Made by a program: the position numbers and the translations under genes. The notes under the pieces are model-generated. The model saw only the letters and a program-made list of their open reading frames with translations. It was not told the DNA's origin and made no database searches. From NCBI RefSeq assembly GCF_000317575.1, contig NC_019748.1:3802501-3866500 (forward strand): a stretch of 64,000 nucleotides of DNA, given 5' to 3'. Shown piece after piece: positions 28,469 to 37,284 of the stretch (within the stretch, counting starts at the first letter, position 1; each line of letters opens with the position of its first letter). Origin of the DNA: Stanieria cyanosphaera PCC 7437. GTDB lineage: Bacteria; Cyanobacteriota; Cyanobacteriia; Cyanobacteriales; Xenococcaceae.

Positions 28469-30646
28469 CTATTTTGAATCTGGTTCTAAATTAGAATTGC
28501 CCGCTAAAGGAATGCTGATAGTTACTATTGTTCCTTGTCCTTCTCCTGCACTATATAAACTAATTGTTCCTCCCATCAATTCGATCAGATTACGAGAAAT
28601 TGCTAAACCTAATCCTGTACCACCAAATTTACGAGTTGTAGAACCATCTACCATCACAAACGGACGAAATAGTTTTTCTTGTTGATTAGGATCTATTCCA
28701 ATGCCTGTGTCTTGAATCGTAATCTCTACTGTAGGAGGAGAATAATGATTGTGGTCTAATTCTGGTGTCTCGAAAAAACTGTCAATTTTAGGCTCGATCA
28801 ACTGTCGAACTTGACTAGGTAAATAACTTTTTTCCTGAAATACTTTTTCTTCAACTAATTCAGTTTCATTATTATTTTCTATGTTTAAATTAAGGCTTTT
28901 TTCTGGAATTGACCCAACTGGATTATATAATTCTGATAAAAATAATTCATGATTTTCAAAATTACTTTGAAGTAATTTTTCATGGGCCGCTTGAGAAAAA
29001 AGATGTGAAGAGTTTGCCTTGATTTTAACATCAATAACAATGCTACCATAATCAGTAAATTTTACGGCATTACCAACAATATTAATCAAAATTTGTTTTA
29101 GTTTTGCAGGGTCTGCATTGACAAAAATTTCTTCTTGCCATTTTGGAGTTTTAAACTTCAATCCTTTTTTTTGAATCGGAACTGTTTGCAGATCTATTAC
29201 TTCATTAATAATTTTTGCCAAATCTACTTTTTCTAAAGTTACTGATAATTTACCTGCTTCAATTTTAGAAATATCTAAAACATCATTAATAATTCCTAAT
29301 AAATGTATAGCAGCATCATCAGCTTGTTGTAAAAAATCAATTTCTTCTTCTTGGCTATCACAATAACCCTCTTTAACCAAACGAATACAGTTAATAATTC
29401 CATTGAGAGGTGTTCTTAATTCGTGAGAGGTCGTAGCTAAAAATTCACTTTTTAATTGATTAGCATTTTGGGCTTCTTTCCAAGCAGAAACTATTTCTTC
29501 TCCCCAAGTTTTTAATCGCGCTACCATTTCATTGAGAGCTAAAGATAATTGATTAAATTCTCTAATTTGAAAGTTTTCAGGAAGGCGATCGCGAGAATGT
29601 AAATGTTCTTTATTCAAAGCATAATCTCGCAATTGTTCTAACGGACGAGCTAATTCTCTAGATACATAAAGAGTAGCCAAAGAACTAGCTAAAATTAGAC
29701 AAAAAGTCATAATAAATAAAACTTGACGAATATCTTTAAGCGGTAATAAAGCAGCGTCTAAAGGAGTAACCGCTAAAATAATCCATTTTTGTTCAAGATC
29801 GTGAGTAATCGGACTAGGAATAGAACTATAACCTGCAACTAACTCCACACCGTCTTTTTCTAAATAAAACAAATGAAGAAAATCTGGCTTACCTGCGATC
29901 GCATTTCTTAATAAACTTTGGAGGCGATGAGCATCAGGCATTTGTTGAATATTCCGCCCTACTCGTTGAATAAAAGGATGTGCCAAAATAACACCATTTT
30001 GATCGATCACTACAGGATAACCATCAAGAGAACCAGGTTCGACTCGTTCTTGATTGAGGATAGCTGCTTTAACACTTAAGGCATAACGCAAATTACCCTG
30101 ACGATTATAAACTGGCGCAGTTAACCAAAGTTTGAGTTGACTTTGAGGTGGATCTTCAGTAACGCTTTGTGCTTCTCTCCATAAAGAAGTTGAAGGTAGT
30201 AAAAGTTTAATATTAATTTGATCGGAAGTGGTTAAAAGTTGTTTTTTTTGTGGTGACCAAGAATTAGGAGCTACTTTCATCCTTTCCGAACAAGTAGTAG
30301 CAGTAATTTTATTAGTCTGTAAATCTGTTAGTTGAACGCATAAAATGTTAGTTGGTAAAATTTCGCCTAGTTGAGTAATAAAATCTTGATGATTGGTAGA
30401 AAAATTGGATTTGAGAATATCGGTATCACTAGCACTAGCTAGATTAGTTTTTAAAGCATCAATTGATTGTTTAATTATCTCTCCTTTTCTAATGGCGCTT
30501 TCAGTTAAATTTTGACGGGCAGTTTCCAAAAAAGCCGAACGAGCTTTTCGATAGGTAACGTATACTCCCATCAATAACACGGGTACACTCAACAGCAAGA
30601 GCCTTGAGAGTAAAATTCGACGAAAAGAAGATTGACCGAGTCTCAT
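28469..30646 (-). CDS. Membrane sensor histidine kinase (Cache-HAMP-HisKA-HATPase, unusual insert)
   Basis: The 725-residue kinase has a membrane helix at ~10-32. An extracytoplasmic Cache-like sensor domain spans ~40-300, with VVIDQNGVILAHP typical of dCache. A second helix sits at ~305-328, then HAMP. The phospho-acceptor is His408 in TTSHELRTPLNGI. The ATP-binding domain has the N box LKQILINIVGNAVKF and the G boxes DTGIGIDPNQ and FGGTGLGLAISR. About 94 residues (roughly 544-637) of low-complexity, acidic sequence are inserted between the N box and the first G box, where most kinases have only a short strand and turn. No receiver domain or partner regulator is adjacent, so its response regulator is elsewhere. 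Confidence 0.9.
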   Translation of the reverse strand: MRLGQSSFRRILLSRLLLLSVPVLLMGVYVTYRKARSAFLETARQNLTESAIRKGEIIKQSIDALKTNLASASDTDILKSNFSTNHQDFITQLGEILPTNILCVQLTDLQTNKITATTCSERMKVAPNSWSPQKKQLLTTSDQINIKLLLPSTSLWREAQSVTEDPPQSQLKLWLTAPVYNRQGNLRYALSVKAAILNQERVEPGSLDGYPVVIDQNGVILAHPFIQRVGRNIQQMPDAHRLQSLLRNAIAGKPDFLHLFYLEKDGVELVAGYSSIPSPITHDLEQKWIILAVTPLDAALLPLKDIRQVLFIMTFCLILASSLATLYVSRELARPLEQLRDYALNKEHLHSRDRLPENFQIREFNQLSLALNEMVARLKTWGEEIVSAWKEAQNANQLKSEFLATTSHELRTPLNGIINCIRLVKEGYCDSQEEEIDFLQQADDAAIHLLGIINDVLDISKIEAGKLSVTLEKVDLAKIINEVIDLQTVPIQKKGLKFKTPKWQEEIFVNADPAKLKQILINIVGNAVKFTDYGSIVIDVKIKANSSHLFSQAAHEKLLQSNFENHELFLSELYNPVGSIPEKSLNLNIENNNETELVEEKVFQEKSYLPSQVRQLIEPKIDSFFETPELDHNHYSPPTVEITIQDTGIGIDPNQQEKLFRPFVMVDGSTTRKFGGTGLGLAISRNLIELMGGTISLYSAGEGQGTIVTISIPLAGNSNLEPDSK

Positions 30647-30729
30647 AAAAGCTGGAGCTTTTGCTGGAGCTACCTTGATTGTTTCTGTTCTTGTTCAATG
30701 ATATCTATTGCTGCTTCATTTGCCAGCTT

Positions 30730-31446
30730 ATGATTAGATTTAATTTTAATGTGAATTACAATTATAGACCTGAAACCACTGTTATTTTGGCCATGAGCGC
30801 TGATGGCAAAATTTCTGATTATCAGCGATCGCCTGCTCGGTTTGGTTCACCACAAGATAAAGTTCATCTAGAAGAACAAGTTGCTTTAGTTGATGCAGTA
30901 TTATTTGGTGCAGGAACTTTACGCGCTTACGGTACAACTTTACCCGTCACTAATCCTCAATTATTACAACAAAGACAACAACAACATCTTCGGGATCAAC
31001 CGATCCAAATCGTTGTTTCTGCTTCGGGAAACTTTAGTTCCCAACTGCGTTTTTTTTCTCAACCTATACCTCGTTGGTTGATTACTACTGCTGAAGCAGC
31101 AAAATTATGGCAGCAACGGCAACAATTTGAACAGATTTTGGTTACCGATTTGATTCAACTCAATCCGTGGCAAACTATCTTCAAACAATTAAAAAAATTA
31201 GGAATCAACCGATTAGCTATTCTAGGTGGAGGAGAATTAGTTGCTTCTTTATTAAAAGAAAATTTAATCGATCAATTGTGGTTGACTGTTTGTCCAGTTA
31301 TTTTTGGTGGTAAAGACGCACCTACTCCAGTCGAAGGAAAAGGATTTTTAGCTGCACAAGCAACTAACCTAGAATTAATCAGTGTTAAACAAATCGAACA
31401 AGAAGTTTTTTTACATTATCGAGTCAAGCGATCGCCTGTAGATTAA
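30730..31446 (+). CDS. RibD C-terminal-domain reductase (dihydrofolate reductase-like fold)
   Basis: The 238-residue protein matches the NADPH-dependent reductase half of RibD, without its deaminase domain. Motifs are VILAMSADGKISD, LVDAVLFGAGTLRAYG and LAILGGGELVASLL. In riboflavin synthesis the domain reduces the pyrimidine ribosyl intermediate, but solo versions can have other roles. I prefer ATG 30730; the frame could open at 30679, but those residues are hydrophobic and unlike the family. It diverges from the sensor kinase. ribH lies 7 kb away, not in the same operon. Confidence 0.85.
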   Translation: MIRFNFNVNYNYRPETTVILAMSADGKISDYQRSPARFGSPQDKVHLEEQVALVDAVLFGAGTLRAYGTTLPVTNPQLLQQRQQQHLRDQPIQIVVSASGNFSSQLRFFSQPIPRWLITTAEAAKLWQQRQQFEQILVTDLIQLNPWQTIFKQLKKLGINRLAILGGGELVASLLKENLIDQLWLTVCPVIFGGKDAPTPVEGKGFLAAQATNLELISVKQIEQEVFLHYRVKRSPVD

Positions 31447-31750
31447 TCAGTTTAACGAAGCTTAATTTAAAGTAACAATCTGCTACAGCTTCAGAAATAA
31501 CGTTCCAGAAATTACCTAAAATGAAGTAATCGGTATTAGAGCGTGATTCTTCTGTCCCTTAGCAGATTCAGAATTCAGAACCGATGTTTACGATGACCAC
31601 CAAAAGTGGTAAAAAACAATCCTAAGTCACGCGCTACACTGCCGTTTAACGGACGGGGCGTACAAGGTGCTGAACTTATTCAGCACACAGCCCCTTCAGT
31701 GCCTGCGCTAACTCGTCATTCCACCAGTTAACTTTATTTTCAACTTCAGC
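31447..31750. other. Intergenic region holding an IS605-type end pair
   Basis: About 300 bases between the RibD-like and CBS genes. No coding frame is present. Most of it is the relic described separately at 31535-31722. The remainder directly before 31751 should carry the CBS gene promoter. Confidence 0.5.
31535..31722 (-). mobile_element. IS200/IS605-derived relic without transposase (PATE-like)
   Basis: On the minus strand the segment begins with GGGGCTGTGTGCTGAATAAG, a hairpin whose sequence closely matches the left end of the intact IS605 element at 46651-46680. It continues with a CCACTTTTGGTGG hairpin and finishes with AAGGGACAGAAGAATCACGC, resembling a tnpB-side right end. No tnpA or tnpB reading frame remains. 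It therefore looks like a non-autonomous, internally deleted IS605 derivative lying just before the CBS-domain gene. The exact ends need alignment. Confidence 0.6.
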
Positions 31751-32212
31751 ATGACCAAAACTGTTGCCGATGTCATGACCTCAAGTCCGATTGTGATAAC
31801 GCCTCAAACTGCGTTAAAAGAAGCAATCAAAATTCTAGCAGAACACAAAATTAGCGGATTACCAGTAGTCGATGAAGCAGGAAAACTAGTCGGAGTACTC
31901 TCTGAAACCGATTTAATGTGGCAAGAAACAGGAGTCGATCCACCACCGTATATTATGCTGCTTGATAGTGTAATTTATTTACAAAATCCTGCTCGTTATG
32001 AAAAAGAAATTCATAAAGCTTTAGGACAAACCGTCGCTGAAGTTATGAGCGATCGCCCTATCACAATTAAACCCCATCAATCAGTCAAAGAAGCAGCCCA
32101 TCTCATGCACGAAAAAAGAATTCGTCGTCTGCCTGTGATTGATGAACACAACCATATCGTAGGTATTATTACTCAAGGCGACATTATTCGGATGATGGCA
32201 ACTGAATCTTAA
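31751..32212 (+). CDS. CBS-domain pair protein
   Basis: The 153-residue protein consists of two CBS motifs forming a Bateman module. The first has VADVMTSSPIVITPQTALKE and GKLVGVLSETDLM; the second has VAEVMSDRPITIKPHQSVKE and HIVGIITQGDIIRMM. Such stand-alone modules bind adenosyl nucleotides and regulate partner enzymes. In photosynthetic organisms related proteins modulate thioredoxins. No partner is adjacent. It is likely cytosolic. Confidence 0.93.
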   Translation: MTKTVADVMTSSPIVITPQTALKEAIKILAEHKISGLPVVDEAGKLVGVLSETDLMWQETGVDPPPYIMLLDSVIYLQNPARYEKEIHKALGQTVAEVMSDRPITIKPHQSVKEAAHLMHEKRIRRLPVIDEHNHIVGIITQGDIIRMMATES

Positions 32213-32261
32213 TTAAAAATTCTACTGAATAATTAACCACAAATAACAAATAAAAATAATA

Positions 32262-32924
32262 ATGAGCATTACACCAGAATCTGTAGGGGAGTTACTCAAT
32301 TCTGAGGATTTCGGCGATCGCATTCGGGGGATTAATTTATTAAGGCAAATTGAACCAGAGATAGCTTTTGAATTGGTTAAACCAATCGTCAAAGATCAAA
32401 ATACTCGGGTTCGTTATGCAGCCATTAGTCAATTAGATACAGTCGGGATTCATAATCCTACTGGTGCTTTGGAAATTTTACGCGATCGCTTATTTAATGA
32501 CCCTGAAGCGGATGTTCAAGCTGCTGCTGCCGATGCTATTGCTGGTTTAAAACTCACAGAAGCTTATGACGATTTAGCCTTACTTTATCACCAAACTTCA
32601 GACTGGCTAATTCAGTTTAGTATTGTAGCTGCTTTGGGTGAATTAGGTGAACCTCGTGGTTTTGAGTTATTACAAGAAGCTCTCACCTCCGATAATAATT
32701 TATTACAAACTGCTGCTATTGGTGCTTTGGGAGAATTAGGCAATCCTCGTGCTGTGCCATTGTTAATTCCTTTTGTTAATCATGAAGATTGGCAAATTCG
32801 TTATCGTTTAGCACAAGCTTTGGGTAGATTAGGAGGTGAAGAAGCTCAACAAGCGATCGCACAATTAAGTCAAGATTCAGTTGAACAAGTTGCTCACGAA
32901 GCCAGAATTAATTTAAATCAATAA
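32262..32924 (+). CDS. HEAT-repeat protein, NblB-like
   Basis: The 220-residue protein is built of about six HEAT/PBS-lyase-type helical repeats. Examples are RVRYAAISQLDTVG, DVQAAAADAIAGLKL, LLQTAAIGALGELGNPRAV and DWQIRYRLAQALGRLGGEEA. The length and N-terminal pattern SVGELLNSEDFGDRIRGINL resemble what I recall of NblB, which binds phycobilisomes and is needed for their degradation during nutrient stress. It could equally be a bilin lyase-like chaperone. It follows the CBS gene by 49 bases. Confidence 0.7.
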   Translation: MSITPESVGELLNSEDFGDRIRGINLLRQIEPEIAFELVKPIVKDQNTRVRYAAISQLDTVGIHNPTGALEILRDRLFNDPEADVQAAAADAIAGLKLTEAYDDLALLYHQTSDWLIQFSIVAALGELGEPRGFELLQEALTSDNNLLQTAAIGALGELGNPRAVPLLIPFVNHEDWQIRYRLAQALGRLGGEEAQQAIAQLSQDSVEQVAHEARINLNQ

Positions 32925-32927
32925 ATA

Positions 32928-33138
32928 TAGCCTTTTTCGCTCTTGGTGAGGTACACGATTACCAGTTACTAATTACTAATTACTAATTACTAATTACTAA
33001 TTACTAATTACTAATTACTAATTATGAGGGATGAATAATCAACCATTAACATAAGCGAAGCGCACTACCGTAAGTCTCAACTATCAACGCTTAACCAGGA
33101 AAATGAACTGTATCTCATTAATCTGAGAACCGCTATAT
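32928..33138 (-). repeat. Dispersed ~210-bp intergenic repeat, copy B (inverted)
   Basis: The segment is the near-identical reverse complement of copy A at 17229-17440. It opens with TATAGCCTTTTTCGCTCTTG and GTGAGGTACAC, has eight tandem ATTACTA heptamers, then ATGAGGGATGAATAATCAAC and AAGCGAAGCGCACTACCG. It closes with TTAATCTGAGAACCGCTATA. It fills the space between the HEAT gene and ilvA. Confidence 0.88.
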
Positions 33139-33142
33139 CACT

Positions 33143-33166
33143 AGGGATAATTCATGAATTATCCCT
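33143..33166. repeat. 24-bp perfect palindrome at the ilvA stop
   Basis: The sequence AGGGATAATTC/ATGAATTATCCCT is a perfect inverted repeat and overlaps the first bases of the ilvA stop codon. It has the form of a small REP-like unit. A degenerate copy with the same following CTACTG or TTACTG word occurs at 46892-46918. It may also act as an end-of-transcript hairpin for ilvA, but lacks a T tract. Confidence 0.65.
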
Positions 33167-34679
33167 ACTGTCCCAAAAATAATTTATAGACAGGATTTTG
33201 ACTCTCATCCCAATAACGATAACCAATCGTCTCTAAAAAAGCTTGCCACTCTAACATTTCTTCAGGAGGAACTTGAATACCCATCGCAATCTTGCCGTAA
33301 TCTGCACCATTGTTGCGATAGTGAAACAAACTAATATTCCAATTAGGATTCATAGAATTGAGAAATCGAATCAATGCGCCTGGACGTTCGGGAAACTCAA
33401 ACTGATAAAGTAATTCATGCTTGGCTAAAGGCGATCGCCCTCCCACCATGTGGCGCAAGTGTAATTTAGTCAATTCATCGTCAGTTAAATCAATTGTACT
33501 AAAGTCAGATTTTTCCAAAGTTGCCTTAATCAGATCTGCATCAGCACGGTTTTGAATTTGAATTCCGACAAAAAAATGAGCTTGCTTGGCATCAGCAATG
33601 CGATAGTTAAATTCGGTTAAATTATGTTGCCCCAAACACTGACAAAATCTCCGAAAACTGCCTCTTTCTTCAGGAATAGTTACTGCAAAGATCGCTTCTC
33701 TTCTTTCTCCTAATTCTGCTCTTTCTGCCACAAAACGAAGGCGATCAAAGTTCATATTGGCTCCGCAAGCAACCGCAACCAAAGTTTTGTCGACAATTCC
33801 TTCTCTTTCTACATAAGCTTTTGCTCCTGCGATCGCTAATGCTCCAGCAGGTTCTAAAATCGATCTAGTATCCTCAAAGACATCCTTAATGGCAGCACAA
33901 GTATCATCAGTATTTACCAGAATAATTTCATCAACATATTTTTGACAGAGACGAAAAGTTTCTGCTCCTACTTCCCTTACTGCTACTCCATCAGCAAATA
34001 ATCCTACTTGTGACAAACGTACTCTTTGACCTGCTTTTAAAGATTGATACATTGCATCAGCATCAACTGGTTCGACACCAATAATCTTGATTTCGGGGCG
34101 TAATCTTTTAATATAAGCTGCAATTCCCGAAATTAAACCACCGCCTCCAATCGCTACCAAAATTGCATCAATTGGCTGTTGATATTGTCGTAAAATCTCC
34201 ATGCCAATTGTTCCCTGTCCCGCAATTACATCAGGATCGTCAAAGGGATGAATAAAAGTTAAGTTTTTTTCTGCTTCTAATTGACGAGCGTAGGCACAAG
34301 CATCATCATAAGTATCCCCATGTAAAACTACTTGTCCGCCTCTAGCTGCTACTGCATCGACTTTTACTTGAGGTGTAGTTACAGGCATGACAATAATTGC
34401 CGTAGTTCCCAGCTTACTAGCAGCTAAAGCTACTCCTTGAGCATGATTTCCTGCCGAAGCTGCAATTACTCCCTGTGCCAAAATATCTGGAGATAATTGC
34501 GCCATTTTATTGTAAGCTCCCCGCAGTTTGAAGGAAAACACCGATTGCATATCTTCCCTTTTAAGTAGAAGTTTGTTTTGCAATCTTGCGGAAAGATTGG
34601 GTGCATATTCTAGTGGAGATTCCTGAGCGACATCATAAACGCGAGCAGTTAAAATTTTCTCCAAGTAGTCGGAGTTCAT
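33165..34679 (-). CDS. ilvA: Threonine ammonia-lyase, biosynthetic
   Basis: This is the pyridoxal-phosphate enzyme that converts threonine to 2-oxobutanoate at the start of isoleucine synthesis. The cofactor lysine is Lys51 in SVFSFKLRGAYNK. The glycine-rich phosphate loop is AIGGGGLISGIA, and ASAGNHAQGVAL is also diagnostic. Two C-terminal ACT-like regulatory domains are present (FAVTIPEERGSFRRF and LLYQFEFPERPGALIRF), as in the isoleucine-inhibited biosynthetic form. The length of 504 residues is usual. Confidence 0.97.
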   Translation of the reverse strand: MNSDYLEKILTARVYDVAQESPLEYAPNLSARLQNKLLLKREDMQSVFSFKLRGAYNKMAQLSPDILAQGVIAASAGNHAQGVALAASKLGTTAIIVMPVTTPQVKVDAVAARGGQVVLHGDTYDDACAYARQLEAEKNLTFIHPFDDPDVIAGQGTIGMEILRQYQQPIDAILVAIGGGGLISGIAAYIKRLRPEIKIIGVEPVDADAMYQSLKAGQRVRLSQVGLFADGVAVREVGAETFRLCQKYVDEIILVNTDDTCAAIKDVFEDTRSILEPAGALAIAGAKAYVEREGIVDKTLVAVACGANMNFDRLRFVAERAELGERREAIFAVTIPEERGSFRRFCQCLGQHNLTEFNYRIADAKQAHFFVGIQIQNRADADLIKATLEKSDFSTIDLTDDELTKLHLRHMVGGRSPLAKHELLYQFEFPERPGALIRFLNSMNPNWNISLFHYRNNGADYGKIAMGIQVPPEEMLEWQAFLETIGYRYWDESQNPVYKLFLGQ

Positions 34680-34885
34680 TGGTAGAGCAGGTGAGGATTA
34701 CAAAATATTAATAGACTGTTATTTTACTATAGATTAATATAATTTTTTACTACTTTTTATTGAATCAAAGCGATCGCGCGCTAAAAAAAACTAAACCCCA
34801 ATAATAAATATTGAGGTCTACAAATTCAAAGTGAAGGCAAGCTTTCTTTTTTTATTTTTGTCTTAATTATTTTTAGAGCCAAACT

Positions 34886-35245
34886 TTATACGCCAAAGGA
34901 TTTCCCACAACCACAAGTTTGTGCTGCATTAGGATTAGTAAATTGAAAACCACCGCCAATCATCGCGTTACTGTAATCAAGTACCAAACCGTAGAGATAC
35001 AATAAACTTTTAGGATCGCAGACAATTTTAAAGCCTTCGTAGTCAAATACTTCATCATTATCGCGAACTTGATTTGGTTCTTCAAAGTCCATCATGTAAG
35101 ACATTCCCGAACAACCACCCTGACGTACTCCAACTCGCAAGTAAAGTTCTTTATTGCCTTGTTGTTCCCGCAGCATTTTGATGTGTTTTAGGGCTGTATC
35201 GGTTAATTGAATTCCTGTTTGAGGGTTTTGAGTTGCTTGTGTCAT
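34886..35245 (-). CDS. A-type iron-sulfur carrier (SufA/IscA/ErpA family)
   Basis: This 119-residue protein is an A-type scaffold that carries Fe-S clusters to target apoproteins. The three conserved cysteines appear in QGGCSGMSY and TCGCGKSF near the C-terminus. The [13 protein letters not shown] start and LGVSV-like core are replaced here by [11 protein letters not shown]. It is not next to other suf genes. The annotation sufA is common in cyanobacteria, but several paralogues exist, so I leave the symbol blank. Confidence 0.93.
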   Translation of the reverse strand: MTQATQNPQTGIQLTDTALKHIKMLREQQGNKELYLRVGVRQGGCSGMSYMMDFEEPNQVRDNDEVFDYEGFKIVCDPKSLLYLYGLVLDYSNAMIGGGFQFTNPNAAQTCGCGKSFGV

Positions 35246-35893
35246 TGATGTTGATGTCCTTCTTTAAATCTATGGGTTTTAGAGTCAATTGAGCTAATAA
35301 AGTATTGAAGTCTAGTTATTATATTCGCTTAAGTTTTAAGTTTCTTAAAGTATTAAAACAGCGATTTACTTTTTTATTGTAGTTTAAATATCTTAATATC
35401 TGTATTCTATAATCTCTTCTTGAGTATTATCATTAATCGAATTAATTTGTAAGATAAATATATTTAGATAACTATTGTCTTCATAAATTCTTGCTGACGA
35501 TTTAGGGTATGAAGGATATCCTATGTTAGTAAAATAATTATGATATTAAGTAGCAATTTCTTCGTAGATCAATCTAGTTTTAAATGTAACTAATGAAAGA
35601 TATATTTCAATTAAATTTCTTGAAAAACATTTATATTTAACTTGATGCTCGATAGGATTTAATAGAAAAATATTAAATTCAATAGGTTAAAGAATATTTT
35701 TTAAAATTAATCGATACACCACTACCAATTATCGATAAATGGGCAAATTCCAGAAATTAAATTAAACCTGAAATGCAAAATAAATAATAGCTTTTTTCCA
35801 GAATCCATTAATGAAAAAATCTAAAAAACGAATTAGTCTATAGGGAGATCGAGATGTTTAAGGGGAAATTCTCAACCTCCCTTGATAAAAATG
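35246..35893. other. Long AT-rich intergenic region
   Basis: About 650 bases without a supportable gene between the A-type carrier and the ribbon-helix-helix-like gene. The composition is very AT-rich with many stop codons. The carrier promoter must lie near 35250-35340. I see no clear repeat or RNA. Confidence 0.5.
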
Positions 35894-36229
35894 CTATTGC
35901 TCTAAACTATCTATACTCAAAGGTACTAAATCGCCATAAATAGTAAAGCCTAAAAACATTGGTTCTTTTTCTTGAATTAACTTGCCAGTCAAGGCACAAC
36001 TTTCATCCTTACGTGCAGTGGCTTCTACAGTAGCGCGAATATCGGAACGAACAAATTGTGGTCGATAATCTCCAGATTTTTGATGAACATAGTTCCACAG
36101 AATATCTCTGATCAAAGCTTGATAGCCTTGATTTCCAGATAGTTCTTTGAGTTTGTCTTTGAGGGTTTTTTCTAAACGGATGCTGGTAACTTCCATTTCA
36201 GTAGTAGATGTACGAGTTAGGGTGCGCAT
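35894..36229 (-). CDS. Conserved small protein with N-terminal ribbon-helix-helix-like region
   Basis: The 111-residue protein starts with a segment resembling a ribbon-helix-helix motif (VTSIRLEKTLKDKLKELSGN, then ALIRDILWNYV). The second half, DESCALTGKLIQEKEPMFLG, contains a single cysteine and no known motif. It may be a DNA-binding regulator with a C-terminal sensing part. The ATG at 36229 is preceded by AGAGGAAA. I do not assign a function. Confidence 0.65.
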   Translation of the reverse strand: MRTLTRTSTTEMEVTSIRLEKTLKDKLKELSGNQGYQALIRDILWNYVHQKSGDYRPQFVRSDIRATVEATARKDESCALTGKLIQEKEPMFLGFTIYGDLVPLSIDSLEQ

Positions 36230-36316
36230 AATTTTTTTCCTCTAAGTACTAGACAGACGGGTAATACAAGTGTAGTATTAAAAAGACCCTTTGAACACTA
36301 CTGAAAAAAATCTTCG

Positions 36317-36568
36317 ATGTTACTGATGACACTCTCTACTTTAGCACTAACAAATTCTTGCCAGGGCGATCGCTCTGAGGCAGGCAATGGTAGAGTGTGT
36401 CAATTTACGATTTTCCATGACAATCAAGCATATTTGCCGAGATTTAGCCCTATAGAAAATTGGGAAGATCATTTTCAGACCAATTATAGTAACAACAAAA
36501 GCAATCTAGAGTCACGACTAATTCCAATTAGGGGGAGGTACAGTAATCAGAACACTGTACCAGAATAA
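36317..36568 (+). CDS. Doubtful small hypothetical protein
   Basis: An 83-codon frame with a short hydrophobic beginning (MLLMTLSTLALTNSC) and a polar, Asn-rich remainder. Nothing in it matches a family I know. The composition is not clearly coding, and it includes a HIP1 site. A good terminator lies 30 bases downstream, which argues that some transcript crosses here. It may be a short protein or just the leader of an untranslated RNA. Confidence 0.3.
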   Translation: MLLMTLSTLALTNSCQGDRSEAGNGRVCQFTIFHDNQAYLPRFSPIENWEDHFQTNYSNNKSNLESRLIPIRGRYSNQNTVPE

Positions 36569-36597
36569 GCCAAACAGCTTAATCTTAATGTCATACC

Positions 36598-36629
36598 CCC
36601 GCCCCGATCTAGGAAGCGGGTTTTTTTTT
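36598..36629 (+). terminator. Rho-independent terminator
   Basis: The arms CCCGC and GCGGG flank a ~13-base loop and are followed by nine T residues (36621-36629). This ends a plus-strand transcript that reads the 36317-36568 region, and it separates that transcript from the HNH gene. Confidence 0.75.
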
Positions 36630-36685
36630 AGATTTAGCTTACTGGGGTCATTTAAATTAAGCATGACTTAACGTCATCTAGGACA

Positions 36686-37246
36686 ATGGAAACTTTAACG
36701 CCATCGGTAATAGTCTTCTCCAAAAACTATTTACCTTTAAATCAAATTAATTTAAAAAGAGCTATTACATTATTAGTCACTGGTGGCAGGTACTCGGCTG
36801 TTAAACAGCCGAGCCTGCTGCCACTGGTGTTCCCCAGTAAAGCTGAACCTATCGATCTGGTAACGGATGTAATTTGGGAAATCCGTTCTCCCAACTTAAT
36901 TGTGCAAGTACCAGCCTACATTCGTTTATATAATGCACCAGAAAGAGCGTGGCGAGTACCGAGTGTTTCACGAAAAGAAATCTTCCGACGTGATAGATAT
37001 CAATGCCAATATTGCTCAAATAAGAAAGATTTAACTATAGACCATATTATTCCTCGTTCTAAAGGAGGAAGAAATACTTGGGACAACTTAGTAACAGCTT
37101 GCACAGCTTGTAACTCTCGTAAGGGAGATTGCACTCCTGAACAGGTAGGAATGAAGTTGAAAACCAAGCCTAAACCACCGATGTATCCTTTGCTCACTTT
37201 TACAGATAATTTCTGGAAAGAAACAGGATTTGGACTAGGTGCATAA
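36686..37246 (+). CDS. HNH endonuclease-family protein with an in-frame palindromic insertion
   Basis: The 186-residue protein is a small HNH nuclease. The zinc cysteines and the active site are in YQCQYCSNKKDLTIDHIIPR and ACTACNSRKGD. The N-terminal part (NYLPLNQINLKRAITLLVTG) resembles the family in which the next residues are usually KAEP. Here about 18 residues (34-51, GRYSAVKQPSLLPLVFPS) are inserted before KAEPIDLVTDV. Their DNA is an imperfect palindrome. The frame is kept and the HNH site is intact, so the protein could still fold. The role of these genes is unknown; they are common and single in cyanobacteria. Confidence 0.88.
   Translation: METLTPSVIVFSKNYLPLNQINLKRAITLLVTGGRYSAVKQPSLLPLVFPSKAEPIDLVTDVIWEIRSPNLIVQVPAYIRLYNAPERAWRVPSVSRKEIFRRDRYQCQYCSNKKDLTIDHIIPRSKGGRNTWDNLVTACTACNSRKGDCTPEQVGMKLKTKPKPPMYPLLTFTDNFWKETGFGLGA
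36783..36824. repeat. Palindromic element inserted within the HNH gene
   Basis: Two nested stems are seen: GTGGCAG (36783-36789) pairs with CTGCCAC (36818-36824), and CTCGGCTGTT (36793-36802) pairs with AACAGCCGAG (36804-36813). Only one base separates the inner arms. The outer flank CACTGGT appears on both sides. The element adds a whole number of codons. Confidence 0.8.
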
Positions 37247-37284
37247 ATACTCTTACTGAATTTTTACAGGGAGATAGAAAGCTG

